Origin: Streptomyces sp. 549
GTDB lineage: Bacteria; Actinomycetota; Actinomycetes; Streptomycetales; Streptomycetaceae
Direction of reading: 5' to 3'
NCBI RefSeq assembly: GCF_030124175.1
Contig: NZ_JASKMT010000028.1
Span: 1 to 64,000 of the forward strand
DNA length: 64,000 bases
Below the pieces are notes generated by a model. That model worked only from the letters and a program-made list of their open reading frames with translations, was not told the origin of the DNA and made no database searches. Shown here in pieces: positions 1-10,439 of this stretch (the stretch's first letter is position 1; each line of letters starts with the position of its first letter). A program made the translations under genes and the position numbers.

Positions 1-60
<60 letters not shown>

Positions 61-956
61 CGGTCCCTGGTGCCGGCGGTCCACCGGCCGCGCAGGGCGA
101 TCAGCACGGCCATGGCGACGGCCAGCAGCAGCAGGGAGACGGACGTGGCGGCGGCCGGCCGCTCCTGGAGCAGCAGGTAGACCTGGAGCGGCAGGGTCTG
201 GGTGGCCCCCGGCAGGTTGCCGGCGAAGGTGATCGTCGCACCGAACTCGCCCAAGGCCCTGGCCCAGGTCAGGGCTGCACCGGCGGCCAGCGCCGGTGCG
301 ACCATCGGCAGCGTCACCGTGCGGAACACGCGTACCGGTGACGCGCCCAGCGAGGCGGCGGTCTGCTCGTAGCGCAGATGGAGCCCGGCCAGCGCTCCCT
401 CCAGGCTGATCACCAGGAACGGCATGGACACGAACGTCGCCGCGAGCACCGCGCCCGAGGTGTGGAACGGCAGGGTGATGCCGAAGGTGTTCTCCAGCCA
501 CGGCCCGAGCAGGCCGCGCCGCCCGAAGGCCAGCAGCAGGGCGACCCCGCCCACGGTGGGCGGCAGCACCATCGGCAGCAGGACCAGGGAGCGGACCACG
601 GCCTTGCCGGGGAAGTCGACCCGGGCCAGCAGCCAGGCCAGCGGCACACCGAGCAGCACCGACAGGCCCAGAGCCCAGAACGACACCACCGCCGACAGCC
701 GCAGCGCCTCCAGCGCCGCCGGATCGGTCAGGTGCGCGCCGAGATCACTCCAGGCGGTCCGTACCAGCACGCCCACCAGCGGAAGCAGCAGCAGTGCCAC
801 GGCAAGCAGGGCGGGCAACACGAGCGCCAGCGGGGCGCGGGCGCCGGAGGCACGGCTGCGGCTGCGGACGGGGTTGCGGAAGGGGGCACGGACGCGGCTG
901 CGGACGGGGTTGCGGAAGGGGGCACGGACGCGGCTGCGGAGGGGGTTGCGGTTCAT
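61..956 (-). CDS. modB: Molybdate ABC transporter permease ModB (3' end missing)
   Basis: Inner-membrane permease of the molybdate importer, passing molybdate from ModA across the membrane using the ModC ATPase, which should lie beyond the window edge. After an Arg-rich start the protein shows several hydrophobic helices and the binding-protein-dependent permease loop that contacts the ATPase (EQTAASLGASPVRVFRTV). The start is the ATG at 956, 14 nt after the modA stop, so the genes are co-transcribed. The N-terminus is odd: residues 5-35 are made of about three copies of a 12-residue unit (FRNPVRSRVRAP) encoded by a 36-bp tandem repeat. The gene runs into the poly-G tract, so its true end is not seen, though the last hydrophobic helix is present and little is likely missing. 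Confidence 0.9.
855..950 (-). repeat. 36-bp tandem repeat inside modB 5' end
   Basis: About two and a half near-identical copies of a 36-bp unit lie just inside the modB start and encode FRNPVRSRVRAP repeats. The length is a multiple of three, so copy-number change keeps the frame and alters only the length of the positively charged cytoplasmic N-terminus. Confidence 0.8.
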
Positions 957-970
957 CGTGGTCACCGGTC

Positions 971-1786
971 TCAGGGCTGCTGGAAGCCGGCGTCCCGCAG
1001 GAGGCGCTGGGCCTTCGGGCCGCTGAGCCAGTCCACGAAGGCGGTGGCCGCCTCCTGGTCGCGGGCACCCCCGAGCACGGCGGCCGGGTAGGAGACGAGG
1101 GCGTTCTGCGCGTCGGGGACGGCGACCGCGTCGACCGTGCCCGACCCGGCCGCGTCGGTCTCGTAGACCAACCCGGCGTCGGCCTCACCCAGTTCCACCT
1201 TGCTCAGCACCGCCCGCACACTCGGCTCCAGCGACACCGGCTCCACCTTCGTGCCGGCGGCGGCCAGGATCTTCCTGCCGTACCGGCCGACCGGCACCTC
1301 CTCCGCCGCGAGCACGACCTTCAGCTGCGGGTCGCCGAGATCCGCAAGCCCGGAGACGCCCAGCGGGTTGCCCTCGGCGGTGGCGATGACCAGCCGGTTG
1401 CCGGCGATGACCGTCGGCGGTCCGGTCTCCCCGGCGAGGCCCCGCATCGTCTCGGTGTCCGCCGTGACCAGCACGTCGGCGGGTGCGCCCTGCCGGACCT
1501 GCGCGGCCAGCTCCTGCGAACCGGCGAACGAGAACGAGACCGACGTGCCGGGGTTCTCCTTCTCGTAGGCGGCACCGGCGGTGCGGAACACCTCTGTCAG
1601 CGACGAGGCCGCGAGCACCCGCAACGTCCCGTCCGGGGAGCCGCCTGCGGCTCCGTCCCGTGAGCCGCCGCAGGCCGCGAGCGGAAGCAGCAGCAACCCG
1701 GCCAGGACGGCCCGGGTGATGACGGCGGCCCGGGACCCGGATCGGGATCGGGATCGGGATCGGGATCGGGATCGGGATCGGAGCAT
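971..1786 (-). CDS. modA: Molybdate-binding lipoprotein ModA
   Basis: Extracytoplasmic binding protein that captures molybdate for ModB/ModC. The 271-residue product has a charged N-region, a hydrophobic signal segment and a lipobox (LPLAACG), so it should be lipid-anchored outside the membrane. The mature part has the periplasmic-binding fold expected of ModA (LRVLAASSLTEVF near the start, the VSFSFAGSQELAAQV stretch, and VYETDA near the C-terminus). It sits second in the operon, 22 nt after the regulator stop. Directly after the start Met the protein reads Leu then seven Arg-Ser pairs, coded by a hexanucleotide array. No in-frame ATG or GTG lies between the array and the signal helix, so the repeat seems to be translated. 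Confidence 0.92.
   Translation of the reverse strand: MLRSRSRSRSRSRSRSGSRAAVITRAVLAGLLLLPLAACGGSRDGAAGGSPDGTLRVLAASSLTEVFRTAGAAYEKENPGTSVSFSFAGSQELAAQVRQGAPADVLVTADTETMRGLAGETGPPTVIAGNRLVIATAEGNPLGVSGLADLGDPQLKVVLAAEEVPVGRYGRKILAAAGTKVEPVSLEPSVRAVLSKVELGEADAGLVYETDAAGSGTVDAVAVPDAQNALVSYPAAVLGGARDQEAATAFVDWLSGPKAQRLLRDAGFQQP
1741..1780. repeat. Hexanucleotide microsatellite (ATCGGG)n at modA start
   Basis: Six perfect ATCGGG units and a partial seventh lie immediately inside the modA start codon. On the coding strand they read as alternating CGA and TCC codons, giving an Arg-Ser dipeptide array at the extreme N-terminus ahead of the signal peptide. The unit is two codons long, so slippage would not shift frame. 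Confidence 0.95.
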
Positions 1787-1808
1787 GGTGTCGGGGTCTC
1801 CTCGGTGC

Positions 1809-2216
1809 TCAGGACCGGCGGTCGACGTGCACGTTGGTGGACTTCACCCGGGCGGTGGCCGGCATGCCCACCTCCAGGCCCAGTTCCTCGACCGCCTCCC
1901 TGGTCAGCAGCGACACCAGGCGGTGCGGCCCGGACTGGATCTCCACCTGCGCGGCGACATCACCGAGCTTCACGGCGGTCACGATGCCGGGGAAGGCGTT
2001 GCGGGCCGAGGTGCGGGCGGTACCGTCCGCGTCCTCCTGGTCCATGCCGCCCTGCCCGACCTCGACGCAGAACGCGGCCAGGTCGCGGCCGTCGATGAGC
2101 CGGCGCCCGGAGCCGTCCAGGTGCGTCGCCACCCGTCCGGCGTCGGCCCAGCGGCGCACGGTGTCGCTGCTGACCCCGAGAAGCCGGGCCGCCTGACCGA
2201 TGCTGTAGGTGTGCAT
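1809..2216 (-). CDS. HTH-TOBE molybdenum-responsive regulator or molbindin
   Basis: A 135-residue protein with two parts: an N-terminal MerR/excisionase-type helix-turn-helix (YSIGQAARLLGVSSDTVRRW, residues 4-23, then a GRR wing) and a C-terminal TOBE/Mop domain (ARNAFPGIVTAVKLGDVAAQVEI..., residues 65-130) of the kind that binds molybdate. As first gene of the operon ahead of modA and modB it is the likely molybdate-sensing regulator of the transporter. The frame stays open further upstream, but the ATG at 2216 is chosen because MHTYSIG directly begins the HTH. Related actinobacterial proteins have the same HTH-plus-TOBE layout (family knowledge); the regulatory role is inferred from position. 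Confidence 0.85.
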   Translation of the reverse strand: MHTYSIGQAARLLGVSSDTVRRWADAGRVATHLDGSGRRLIDGRDLAAFCVEVGQGGMDQEDADGTARTSARNAFPGIVTAVKLGDVAAQVEIQSGPHRLVSLLTREAVEELGLEVGMPATARVKSTNVHVDRRS

Positions 2217-2439
2217 GTACCGGAACCTAGGCCTGATCTGGCCGCATCTGCAAGTCTTCTCAGCCGAATCCGTCGCATCTGCGGTTCCACCTGGAGCATG
2301 CTCCAGGCCGCACGGTCTGCGCGGCGGGAGCCGAGCAGGCGCAAGCGGACGGCAACGCCCTGGGGAGGGCGATGAGTTCGACGCCCGGGAACCCGTCAGT
2401 ACCCGTGTCGGCAGCACCCGCACCCACCGGAGGACCACC

Positions 2440-2799
2440 ATGCGAGCGAACCGCCAGGACAGAGACGCCACCGCGACACCTGACGAATCGACGGTCACCT
2501 CCGGTGACGGCACCCGGATCGCCTTCGAGCGGGCCGGGGAAGGGCCCGTCGTCATCCTGGTCTCCTCCGCACTGGCCGACCGGAGCGACACCGCCCGGCT
2601 GGCCGGACTGCTGGCCGATCACTTCACCGTCGTCCAGTACGACCGCCGCGGCCGGGGAGCCAGCGGGGACGCCGCAGACGGGGTCACCCGAGTGCTGCCC
2701 GACGCCACCACCCGCACGCTCGACGGCCTGCACCACGGCGCGGCGGTGACGTCCCCGGGCCGACTCGCGCCCAGCCTGATCGACTTCCTCCGCCCCTGA
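2440..2799 (+). pseudogene. Alpha/beta hydrolase with internal deletion
   Basis: A 119-codon frame with a good ribosome site (AGGACC before the ATG). Residues 15-68 match the start of an alpha/beta hydrolase: a DGTRIAFERAGEGP strand, an oxyanion-type VSSALADR, then the diagnostic YDRRGRGASGD. The frame then jumps to what looks like the C-terminal end of the same family (VLPDATTRTLDGLHHG, then SPGRLAPSLIDFL), which carries the usual terminal His. The middle, roughly 130-150 residues including the GxSxG nucleophile elbow and the acidic residue, is absent. The simplest reading is an in-frame internal deletion of a formerly 260-280-residue enzyme; catalysis is not possible in the usual way. Confidence 0.75.
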
Positions 2800-2927
2800 C
2801 GCTCCCTGTGGCCGGGCCGGTGACGGCATGCGCACAAATCCCTTGTTCCGCACACATCTCATCACACCGATGAGTACGCTGCGGCGCCTGGCTGTCACAC
2901 ACGGCAGCCATGGATCAGGAGCAGCGC

Positions 2928-3923
2928 ATGCAGCAGTCCAGTCGTACCCCGTCGACCGCCCACCACCCCATACCCCCGCGCACGCCCCCGCGCCGGAGTG
3001 CCGTCGCGAGCGCGGCGCGCGTCCTGGGCGCGGTGGCGCTCGGTGTGGCGCTCGCCGCCTGCGGCGGAGCGCCCGCCGAGCCGGAGCCGTCCACCAGCGC
3101 GGCCGGTGCCGCGTCGCCAGAGCCACCGAAGACGCCGAACTACGTCGCGCAGAGCCTGCCCGACGCCGAGCGCGCCGCCGAGAAGGCGGGTTACCGCACC
3201 ACCCGCCACAACGCCTCCGGCAGTGAGCAGGCCGACTCCTGGCTCGTCGGGGACTGGAAGGTGTGCTTCCAGAAGGAGAAGGCGCCCGCGTCCGGCAGCG
3301 GCAAGCCACTGCTGCGGTTCGGCGCCGCACCCACCGCGGACCCGTGCCCGAGCACGGCCCCGGCGACGCTCGCCTGGGCGGAGTTCCCGGACGTCGTCGG
3401 TGCCACCCACGCCCGGGCCACCGCCAGGATCAACGCTCTGGGCGTCCGGGACATCACCACGCGCGGCGCCTACACCAACGCGGAGCCGCCCGCCCGGCCC
3501 GACAGCTGGAAGGTCTGCTTCCAGGAGCCGGAAGCGGGTACCGAGGCGCCGTTCGCCGACGACCTGGCCGTGCTGCTGCACCTCGTCGCGCCGGGCACCG
3601 CGTGCCCTGACAAGACCGGCACCCGGTTGCCGCCGCCGCCCAAGCCCACCCCACCGCCCGCACCGGCGACCACCGCCCCGGCCCCCGACCCGGGACCACC
3701 GGCCACCGAGACCGGCGGCAGCAGCGGCGGAACCAGCGGTGGGACGACGGGCGGCACGACAGGCGGTGACTCCGGCGGCGGGACGTCCTCCGGCGGCCAG
3801 ACGGGTGTGCACCCCGGCTCGTTCTGCTCCCCGCCCGGCGCCCTGGGCAGCACCGTGAAGGGCACGCCCATGCGCTGCACCACCACCGCCACCGACGACC
3901 GCTACCGCTGGCGGGCCGCCTGA
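2928..3923 (+). CDS. Secreted lipoprotein with two similar DSWKVCFQ repeats
   Basis: The start is taken as the ATG at 2928, which has AGGAG six bases upstream; an in-frame ATG at 2910 has no such site. The protein has a signal peptide with lipobox (VALAACG), then two related segments, each a PASTA-like helix-strand unit (LPDAERAAEKAGYRTTRHN and FPDVVGATHARATARINALG) followed by a tryptophan-cysteine motif (W-KVCFQ). Then comes a Pro/Gly/Ser/Thr-rich stalk, with a short C-terminal domain with two Cys (SFCSPPG... MRCTT). It probably sits on the outer membrane face and reaches into the wall. PASTA-like folding is inferred from pattern only; function is unknown. It stands alone, with no operon partner. 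Confidence 0.75.
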   Translation: MQQSSRTPSTAHHPIPPRTPPRRSAVASAARVLGAVALGVALAACGGAPAEPEPSTSAAGAASPEPPKTPNYVAQSLPDAERAAEKAGYRTTRHNASGSEQADSWLVGDWKVCFQKEKAPASGSGKPLLRFGAAPTADPCPSTAPATLAWAEFPDVVGATHARATARINALGVRDITTRGAYTNAEPPARPDSWKVCFQEPEAGTEAPFADDLAVLLHLVAPGTACPDKTGTRLPPPPKPTPPPAPATTAPAPDPGPPATETGGSSGGTSGGTTGGTTGGDSGGGTSSGGQTGVHPGSFCSPPGALGSTVKGTPMRCTTTATDDRYRWRAA

Positions 3924-3943
3924 CCCACCGCCGCGCGTCCGCA

Positions 3944-3991
3944 CACCGGCAGCCGCGCACCGGCAGCCGCGCACCGGCAGCCGCACACCGG
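3944..3991. repeat. 14-bp tandem repeats (CACCGGCAGCCGCG)
   Basis: Three consecutive copies of a 14-bp unit and a partial fourth lie just after the lipoprotein stop, in the 200-bp gap before the convergent UvrA-like gene. Nothing else is visible in this gap. Confidence 0.85.
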
Positions 3992-4124
3992 CCGGCAACC
4001 GCGTGCCCGGGGCCGCGTCGCCCCGGGCACGCGGCAGCGAGCACACGACGGCGGGTCGACGACGGCGGATCGACGGCCGAGCCGGCGCGCATCCGCGGCC
4101 GGTCCCGGCGGCCCGCCCGCGGGC

Positions 4125-6479
<2,355 letters not shown>

Positions 6480-6495
6480 AACCCCCTGATATCCT

Positions 6496-6538
6496 TACAG
6501 TGTAAAGAGTCACTGCGCAGGTTACTTTATACCGTAAG
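6496..6538. promoter_or_regulatory. Paired TetR operator half-sites between uvrA-like and tetR genes
   Basis: The 70-bp divergent gap is AT-rich and holds two related 13-bp elements facing each other, 6496-6508 (TTACAGTGTAAAG) and 6526-6538 (CTTTATACCGTAA, the reverse complement of TTACGGTATAAAG). Each also has an internal TTAC-N3-GTAA or ATAA palindrome. This is the usual form of a TetR-family autoregulatory operator controlling both divergent promoters. Confidence 0.75.
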
Positions 6539-6549
6539 GAGATGCCACG

Positions 6550-7404
6550 ATGGTCGTGTTCGCCGGGCAGGGCGACGCCCGCCGCTCGATGGCCCTGCTC
6601 TGGCGCGAGCAGGACACCCGCCCCCAGCGCACCGGCCCGGGGCCGAAACCGGCGCTCAGCGTGGACACGATCGTCGACACCGCCATCGCCCACGCGGACG
6701 CCCACGGCATGGCCGCCCTGTCCATGCGCGCGGTGGGCAACCGCCTCGGCCGCACCGCCATGGCCCTGTACACGTACGTGCCGAGCAAGAGCGAGCTGCT
6801 CGACCTGATGCACGACCGCGCACTGGCCGAACTACCGACCCGCTACGACATGTCCGGTGGCTGGCGCCCGGCTCTGGAGACCTGGGCGGGCGACCTGCTC
6901 GCGTTCTACCTGCGCCACCCGTGGATGCTCCAGGTCTCCCAGGCCCGCCCGGTCCTCGGGCCGCACGAGTTCGTCTTCATGGAGACGCTGCTGGGGGTGC
7001 TGCACGCCACCGGCCTCCCGCCCCGCAGGCAGCGCGGCATCGTCGGCGCCCTGGTGCACTTCGTCCGCGGTGCCGCGCAGACCATCGCCGACTCCCGCGA
7101 GGCCACCGCGGCCACCGGCATGTCCGACGACGAGTGGTGGTACGCCCGCTCGGCGATGCTGGAGGAGGTCGCACCCGACTTCGCCGAGCGCTTCCCCATC
7201 CTCACCCGCCTGGAGAGCCAGCACGCCTTCGACCCGGCCGACGAGGACGCGCCCTACCTCGAACATGAGGCCCGCGACGCCTTCGCCACCGGCCTCACCG
7301 TGCTCCTCGACGGCATCACCACCGCCGTCACCGCCTTCGCCGCCGTCAGGCGTGCCGGCGGCGGTGCGGACGGGCAGAGCCCTGCGGCGGACGTCCGCGG
7401 CTGA
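6550..7404 (+). CDS. TetR-family regulator with TetR_C_1-type ligand domain
   Basis: A 284-residue repressor. The helix-turn-helix lies around residues 38-80 (IVDTAIAHADAHGMAALSMRAVGNRLGRTAMALYTYVPSKSELLDLM), a classic TetR signature with the YTYVPSK ending. The rest is the helical ligand-binding and dimer domain. The start is the ATG at 6550 with AAGGAG (6537-6542) upstream. It is divergent from the UvrA-like ATPase and should repress it and itself through the palindromes in the 70-bp gap. The inducer is not predictable from sequence; DNA-active drugs are the obvious guess from the partner gene. Confidence 0.92.
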   Translation: MVVFAGQGDARRSMALLWREQDTRPQRTGPGPKPALSVDTIVDTAIAHADAHGMAALSMRAVGNRLGRTAMALYTYVPSKSELLDLMHDRALAELPTRYDMSGGWRPALETWAGDLLAFYLRHPWMLQVSQARPVLGPHEFVFMETLLGVLHATGLPPRRQRGIVGALVHFVRGAAQTIADSREATAATGMSDDEWWYARSAMLEEVAPDFAERFPILTRLESQHAFDPADEDAPYLEHEARDAFATGLTVLLDGITTAVTAFAAVRRAGGGADGQSPAADVRG

Positions 7405-7424
7405 CGGACACCCGACCGTCAGCC
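7399..7424. terminator. Hairpin between convergent tetR and alcohol dehydrogenase genes
   Basis: A 9-bp perfect stem (GGCTGACGG / CCGTCAGCC) with an 8-nt loop overlaps the end of tetR and faces the end of the convergent dehydrogenase gene. There is no U-tract, as is common in Streptomyces. Confidence 0.6.
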
Positions 7425-7442
7425 CGTCACCGGGCGGCCCGC

Positions 7443-8510
7443 TCAGGTGGGCAGGACGACGGTGTCGTGCGGGGTGCCGCCGAGAACGACCTTCAGCGCG
7501 CCGGTGTCCGCGGCCCGCCCGAAGACGTCATAGGCCTGCTCCATCAGCTCCAGCGGGAACCGGTGCGTCACCATCGACGAGGCCGTCAGCCGGCCGGACG
7601 CCATCAGGTTCAGCAGCAGCGGCGTGGAGTGGGTGTCGACCAGGCCCGTGGTCACCGTGACGTCCCTGATCCACAGCTCCTCCAGGTGCAGCATGGCCGG
7701 CTTGCCGTGCACGCCGATGTTGGCGACGTGCCCGCACGGGCGCACCATCCTGGTGCAGCTCTCGAACGCGGCCGCGGTACCCACCGCCTCGACCACCACG
7801 TCGGCCCCGAGCCCGTCGGTCAGGTCCGCCACCAGGGACTCCGGGTCGTCCGCCGCGTTCACCACCGTGTCCGCGCCGAGCGCCACGGCGGCGTCCAGCC
7901 GCGCGTGCGCCAGGTCCACCGCGACGATCCGGCCGGGAGTGAACAGCTGCGCGGTGCGGATCACCGCGAGCCCGATCGGGCCGGCCCCGACCACCACCAC
8001 GGTGTCGCCCGGCCGGACCCCTCCGGCCAGCACGCCCACCTCGTAGGCGGTGGGCAGGATGTCGGACAGCAGGATCGCCTCCTCGTCCGGCACCCCGCTG
8101 GGCAGCGGATGCAGCGAGAGGTCGGCGAACGGCACCCGGACGAACTCCGCCTGTGTGCCGTCGATCAGGTGCCCCAGCACCCAGCCCGCGCCACCGCGGC
8201 ACTGGCCGTAGCGGCTCTCCCGGCAGAACCGGCAGCGCCCGCAGGCGGAGATGCACGACACCAGCACCCGGTCGCCGGGCCGCACCGAGCGCACGTCACT
8301 GCCGACCTCGACCACCTCGCCGACGGCCTCGTGCCCGAGCACGGTGCCCGCCGGCACCTCGGGCACGTCACCGTTCCTGATGTGCAGGTCGGTCCCGCAG
8401 ATCGTCGTCGTGTCGACCCGCACCACCGCGTCGGCGGGGTCCTTGACACCCGGATCGGGCACCTCCTCCCAGGATGTGTGACCGGGGCTGTGGAAAACGA
8501 GCGCTCTCAT
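7443..8510 (-). CDS. Zinc-dependent alcohol dehydrogenase (MDR family)
   Basis: A 355-residue medium-chain dehydrogenase. Visible features: catalytic zinc ligands in CGTDLH (about residue 38) and GHEAVGEVVEVG (59-70), the structural-zinc Cys cluster (CGRCRFCRESRYGQC, about 91-105), and the NAD(P)-binding Rossmann motif VVVGAGPIGL (about 170-180). It should oxidise or reduce an alcohol/aldehyde pair with NAD(P). It is a single gene with its own start, convergent with tetR. Substrate unknown. Confidence 0.88.
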   Translation of the reverse strand: MRALVFHSPGHTSWEEVPDPGVKDPADAVVRVDTTTICGTDLHIRNGDVPEVPAGTVLGHEAVGEVVEVGSDVRSVRPGDRVLVSCISACGRCRFCRESRYGQCRGGAGWVLGHLIDGTQAEFVRVPFADLSLHPLPSGVPDEEAILLSDILPTAYEVGVLAGGVRPGDTVVVVGAGPIGLAVIRTAQLFTPGRIVAVDLAHARLDAAVALGADTVVNAADDPESLVADLTDGLGADVVVEAVGTAAAFESCTRMVRPCGHVANIGVHGKPAMLHLEELWIRDVTVTTGLVDTHSTPLLLNLMASGRLTASSMVTHRFPLELMEQAYDVFGRAADTGALKVVLGGTPHDTVVLPT

Positions 8511-8636
8511 GTCGGCGCCCCCTCTTTCGTCACGTGGGTGGACGGAACTCTCCTCACTCCACCCTCACCCCGCACGGGCCCGGCCGCACGGCGTCCGGAC
8601 GGCCCCCGCCCCGGGACGTCCGGCCCCGCCCGCCCG

Positions 8637-9023
8637 TCACCTCTTGAGCGGGTCGTGCCCCCAGTTCATGAGCGAGTGCCGCCAGCGGCTGTCCGCCACG
8701 TCCCCCGACGGCTGCTGCGCCAGGTGGCGGCGGACGTAGCCGACGACCTTGCGCATGTGTGCGTGGTCGTCCGCCGTCAGGTCCGCCTTCTTCCGCCGCA
8801 GGAGTTCCACGATGCGCCGCCCGGAGGCGTGCCCGGTGGACTCCCCGCCGTCCCGGTGCTGCCCGGCCGCCTGGGACTCCTCGGTGCCCAGCCACTTCTC
8901 CAGCTCCGCGGGGGCCATGTTCACGACCTCGTGGAAGTCGCGGCGGGCCTCCTCCCGGCCCTGCTCGTCCTCGCCCGCGCCGGAGCCCTTGCCCTTGCCC
9001 GCGCCCGTGCCGGAGGAGGCCAT
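8637..9023 (-). CDS. DUF3140 family protein
   Basis: A 128-residue charged protein. After a Gly/Ser/Lys-rich leader of about 20 residues it has the family core: FHEVVNMAPAELEKWL, then GHASGRRIVELLRRKK, then VVGYVRRHLAQ and SLMNWGHDP. DUF3140 proteins are small, soluble and of unknown function, often found beside TUDOR-like DUF2945 proteins, as here. The ATG at 9023 follows the upstream gene's stop by one base, so the two are translationally coupled. Confidence 0.82.
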   Translation of the reverse strand: MASSGTGAGKGKGSGAGEDEQGREEARRDFHEVVNMAPAELEKWLGTEESQAAGQHRDGGESTGHASGRRIVELLRRKKADLTADDHAHMRKVVGYVRRHLAQQPSGDVADSRWRHSLMNWGHDPLKR

Positions 9024-9024
9024 G

Positions 9025-9333
9025 TCAGTCGCCCTTCCGGCCGGACTTCCCGCCGCGCCCGGAGCCCCCGCCACCGTTGGAGCCGCCCTTGGAGCCGCTC
9101 CCTTCGGAGCCGCCGCCGCCCGGCTGGTGCAGCGCCTCGGCCCTGTGCACGGCCGAGCGCCCCGACTTCTCGCTGCGCACCTGGTACTGCGGTTCCTCCG
9201 GCGAGGCGTCCACGGTGCGTCCCACCGCCTCGGTCCGCTCGGTGATCTTCTTCTCGACCTTCCCGACAGCCTCACTGCCGTGGCTCCTCCACGCGACCCG
9301 GTCGCCCTTGCCCGGTTTCTTCTCCTTGGCCAC
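9025..9333 (-). CDS. DUF2945 / hypervirulence-associated TUDOR-domain protein
   Basis: A 102-residue protein with a small SH3/TUDOR-like barrel in residues 1-60 (KKPGKGDRVAWRSHG, AVGKVEKKI, PQYQVRSEKSGRSAVHR) and a Gly/Ser/Lys-rich tail (about residues 65-102). The GTG at 9333 is preferred because GGAGG lies 8 bases upstream; a GTG at 9342 would overlap that site. It is first gene of a two-gene unit with the DUF3140 gene. The fold suggests nucleic-acid or protein binding, but function is unknown. Confidence 0.78.
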   Translation of the reverse strand: MAKEKKPGKGDRVAWRSHGSEAVGKVEKKITERTEAVGRTVDASPEEPQYQVRSEKSGRSAVHRAEALHQPGGGGSEGSGSKGGSNGGGGSGRGGKSGRKGD

Positions 9334-9527
9334 GATGACCACCTCCAGCCACCCATGCTCAGCCGGGCCGACCCGCCCCGCACGCCGACCGCCGCCGACC
9401 CGGGCACGCCCGGAACCCGAGCCGGCCGCCGGGCCGCCACCCGTCCAAGCCGTTGCCCTGTCAACAACTTGGAGCCCGGCGGTAGGTTGGGACCACCATC
9501 CGGCCCATCACCGCGGGAGTCATCACC

Positions 9528-10343
9528 ATGGCGAACGAACCGTCCACCGCCGACAACGGGCCGATGCCGAACATCGACAGCACGGTTCCGCACTCCGCCC
9601 GCATCTGGAACTACTGGTTGGGCGGCAAGGACAACTACGAGGTGGACCGGATCGCCGGCGACCAGTTCCGTGCCGCGTTCCCCGGCATCCCCGCCAACGC
9701 CCGCGCCTTCCGGTACTTCCTGTCCCGGGCCATCACCTACCTGGCGGCCGAGGCGGGCGTGCGCCAGTTCCTCGACATCGGCACCGGACTGCCTACCGCC
9801 GACAACACGCACGAGACCGCGCAGCGCGTCGCCCCCGAGAGCCGCATCGTCTACGTCGACAACGACCCGCTGGTCCTCACGCACGCCCGCGCACTGCTCA
9901 CCAGCGCGCCGGAAGGCGCCACCGACTACCTCAACGCCGACCTGCACGACCGGGACGCCATCTTCGCGGCAGCCGCGAAGACCCTCGACTTCAGCCGTCC
10001 CGTCGCGCTCATCCTCAGCGGCATCCTCGGCCACGTCGCCGACCTCGACGAGGCCCGCGCGATCGTGCGCGGCCTGATGGACCAACTGCCCTCCGGCAGC
10101 TACCTCCTGGTGTGCGACGGCAGCGACACCAACGAGGTCCTCAACGAGGCCCAGCGCATGCACAACGCCAACGGGCAGGTCCAGTACCACCTCCGCAGCC
10201 CGCAGCAGATCGCGAGCTACTTCGAGGAGCTGGAACTCGTCGAGCCCGGCGTCGTCTCCTGCCCGCTGTGGCGCCCCGCGACCACCCCCTTCGGCGAGCC
10301 CGCCGAGGTCGACGCCTACGGCGGCGTCGGTCGCAAGTCGTAG
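9528..10343 (+). CDS. SAM-dependent methyltransferase (DUF574 / Methyltransf_19)
   Basis: A 271-residue member of a family strongly expanded in Streptomyces. The hallmark opening (DSTVPHSARIWNYWLGGKDNYEVDR) is at residues 14-38, the SAM-binding loop FLDIGTGLPTADNTHE at about 82-97, and the acidic strand end IVYVDNDPLVL at about 106-116. Substrate is unknown for the family. It stands as a single gene with its own terminator. Confidence 0.9.
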   Translation: MANEPSTADNGPMPNIDSTVPHSARIWNYWLGGKDNYEVDRIAGDQFRAAFPGIPANARAFRYFLSRAITYLAAEAGVRQFLDIGTGLPTADNTHETAQRVAPESRIVYVDNDPLVLTHARALLTSAPEGATDYLNADLHDRDAIFAAAAKTLDFSRPVALILSGILGHVADLDEARAIVRGLMDQLPSGSYLLVCDGSDTNEVLNEAQRMHNANGQVQYHLRSPQQIASYFEELELVEPGVVSCPLWRPATTPFGEPAEVDAYGGVGRKS

Positions 10344-10360
10344 CCCCACACCCGGCAGCC

Positions 10361-10400
10361 CCCGGCCGCCGTCCCGTCCCGTGGCAGGGCGGCGGCCGGG
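10361..10400 (+). terminator. Terminator hairpin after DUF574 methyltransferase
   Basis: Perfect 10-bp arms (CCCGGCCGCC / GGCGGCCGGG) with a 20-nt spacer that can add further pairs, 18 nt after the methyltransferase stop. Confidence 0.7.
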
Positions 10401-10439
10401 CAGGCGCCCCGGTGCCTCCGGGGGCTTCGGGGCGGTCTG

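Noticed and set aside
855..950. 36-bp repeats as a CRISPR array
   Set aside because: Copies are directly adjacent with no spacers, and they are in frame within modB. No cas genes are present. No CRISPR was found in the window.
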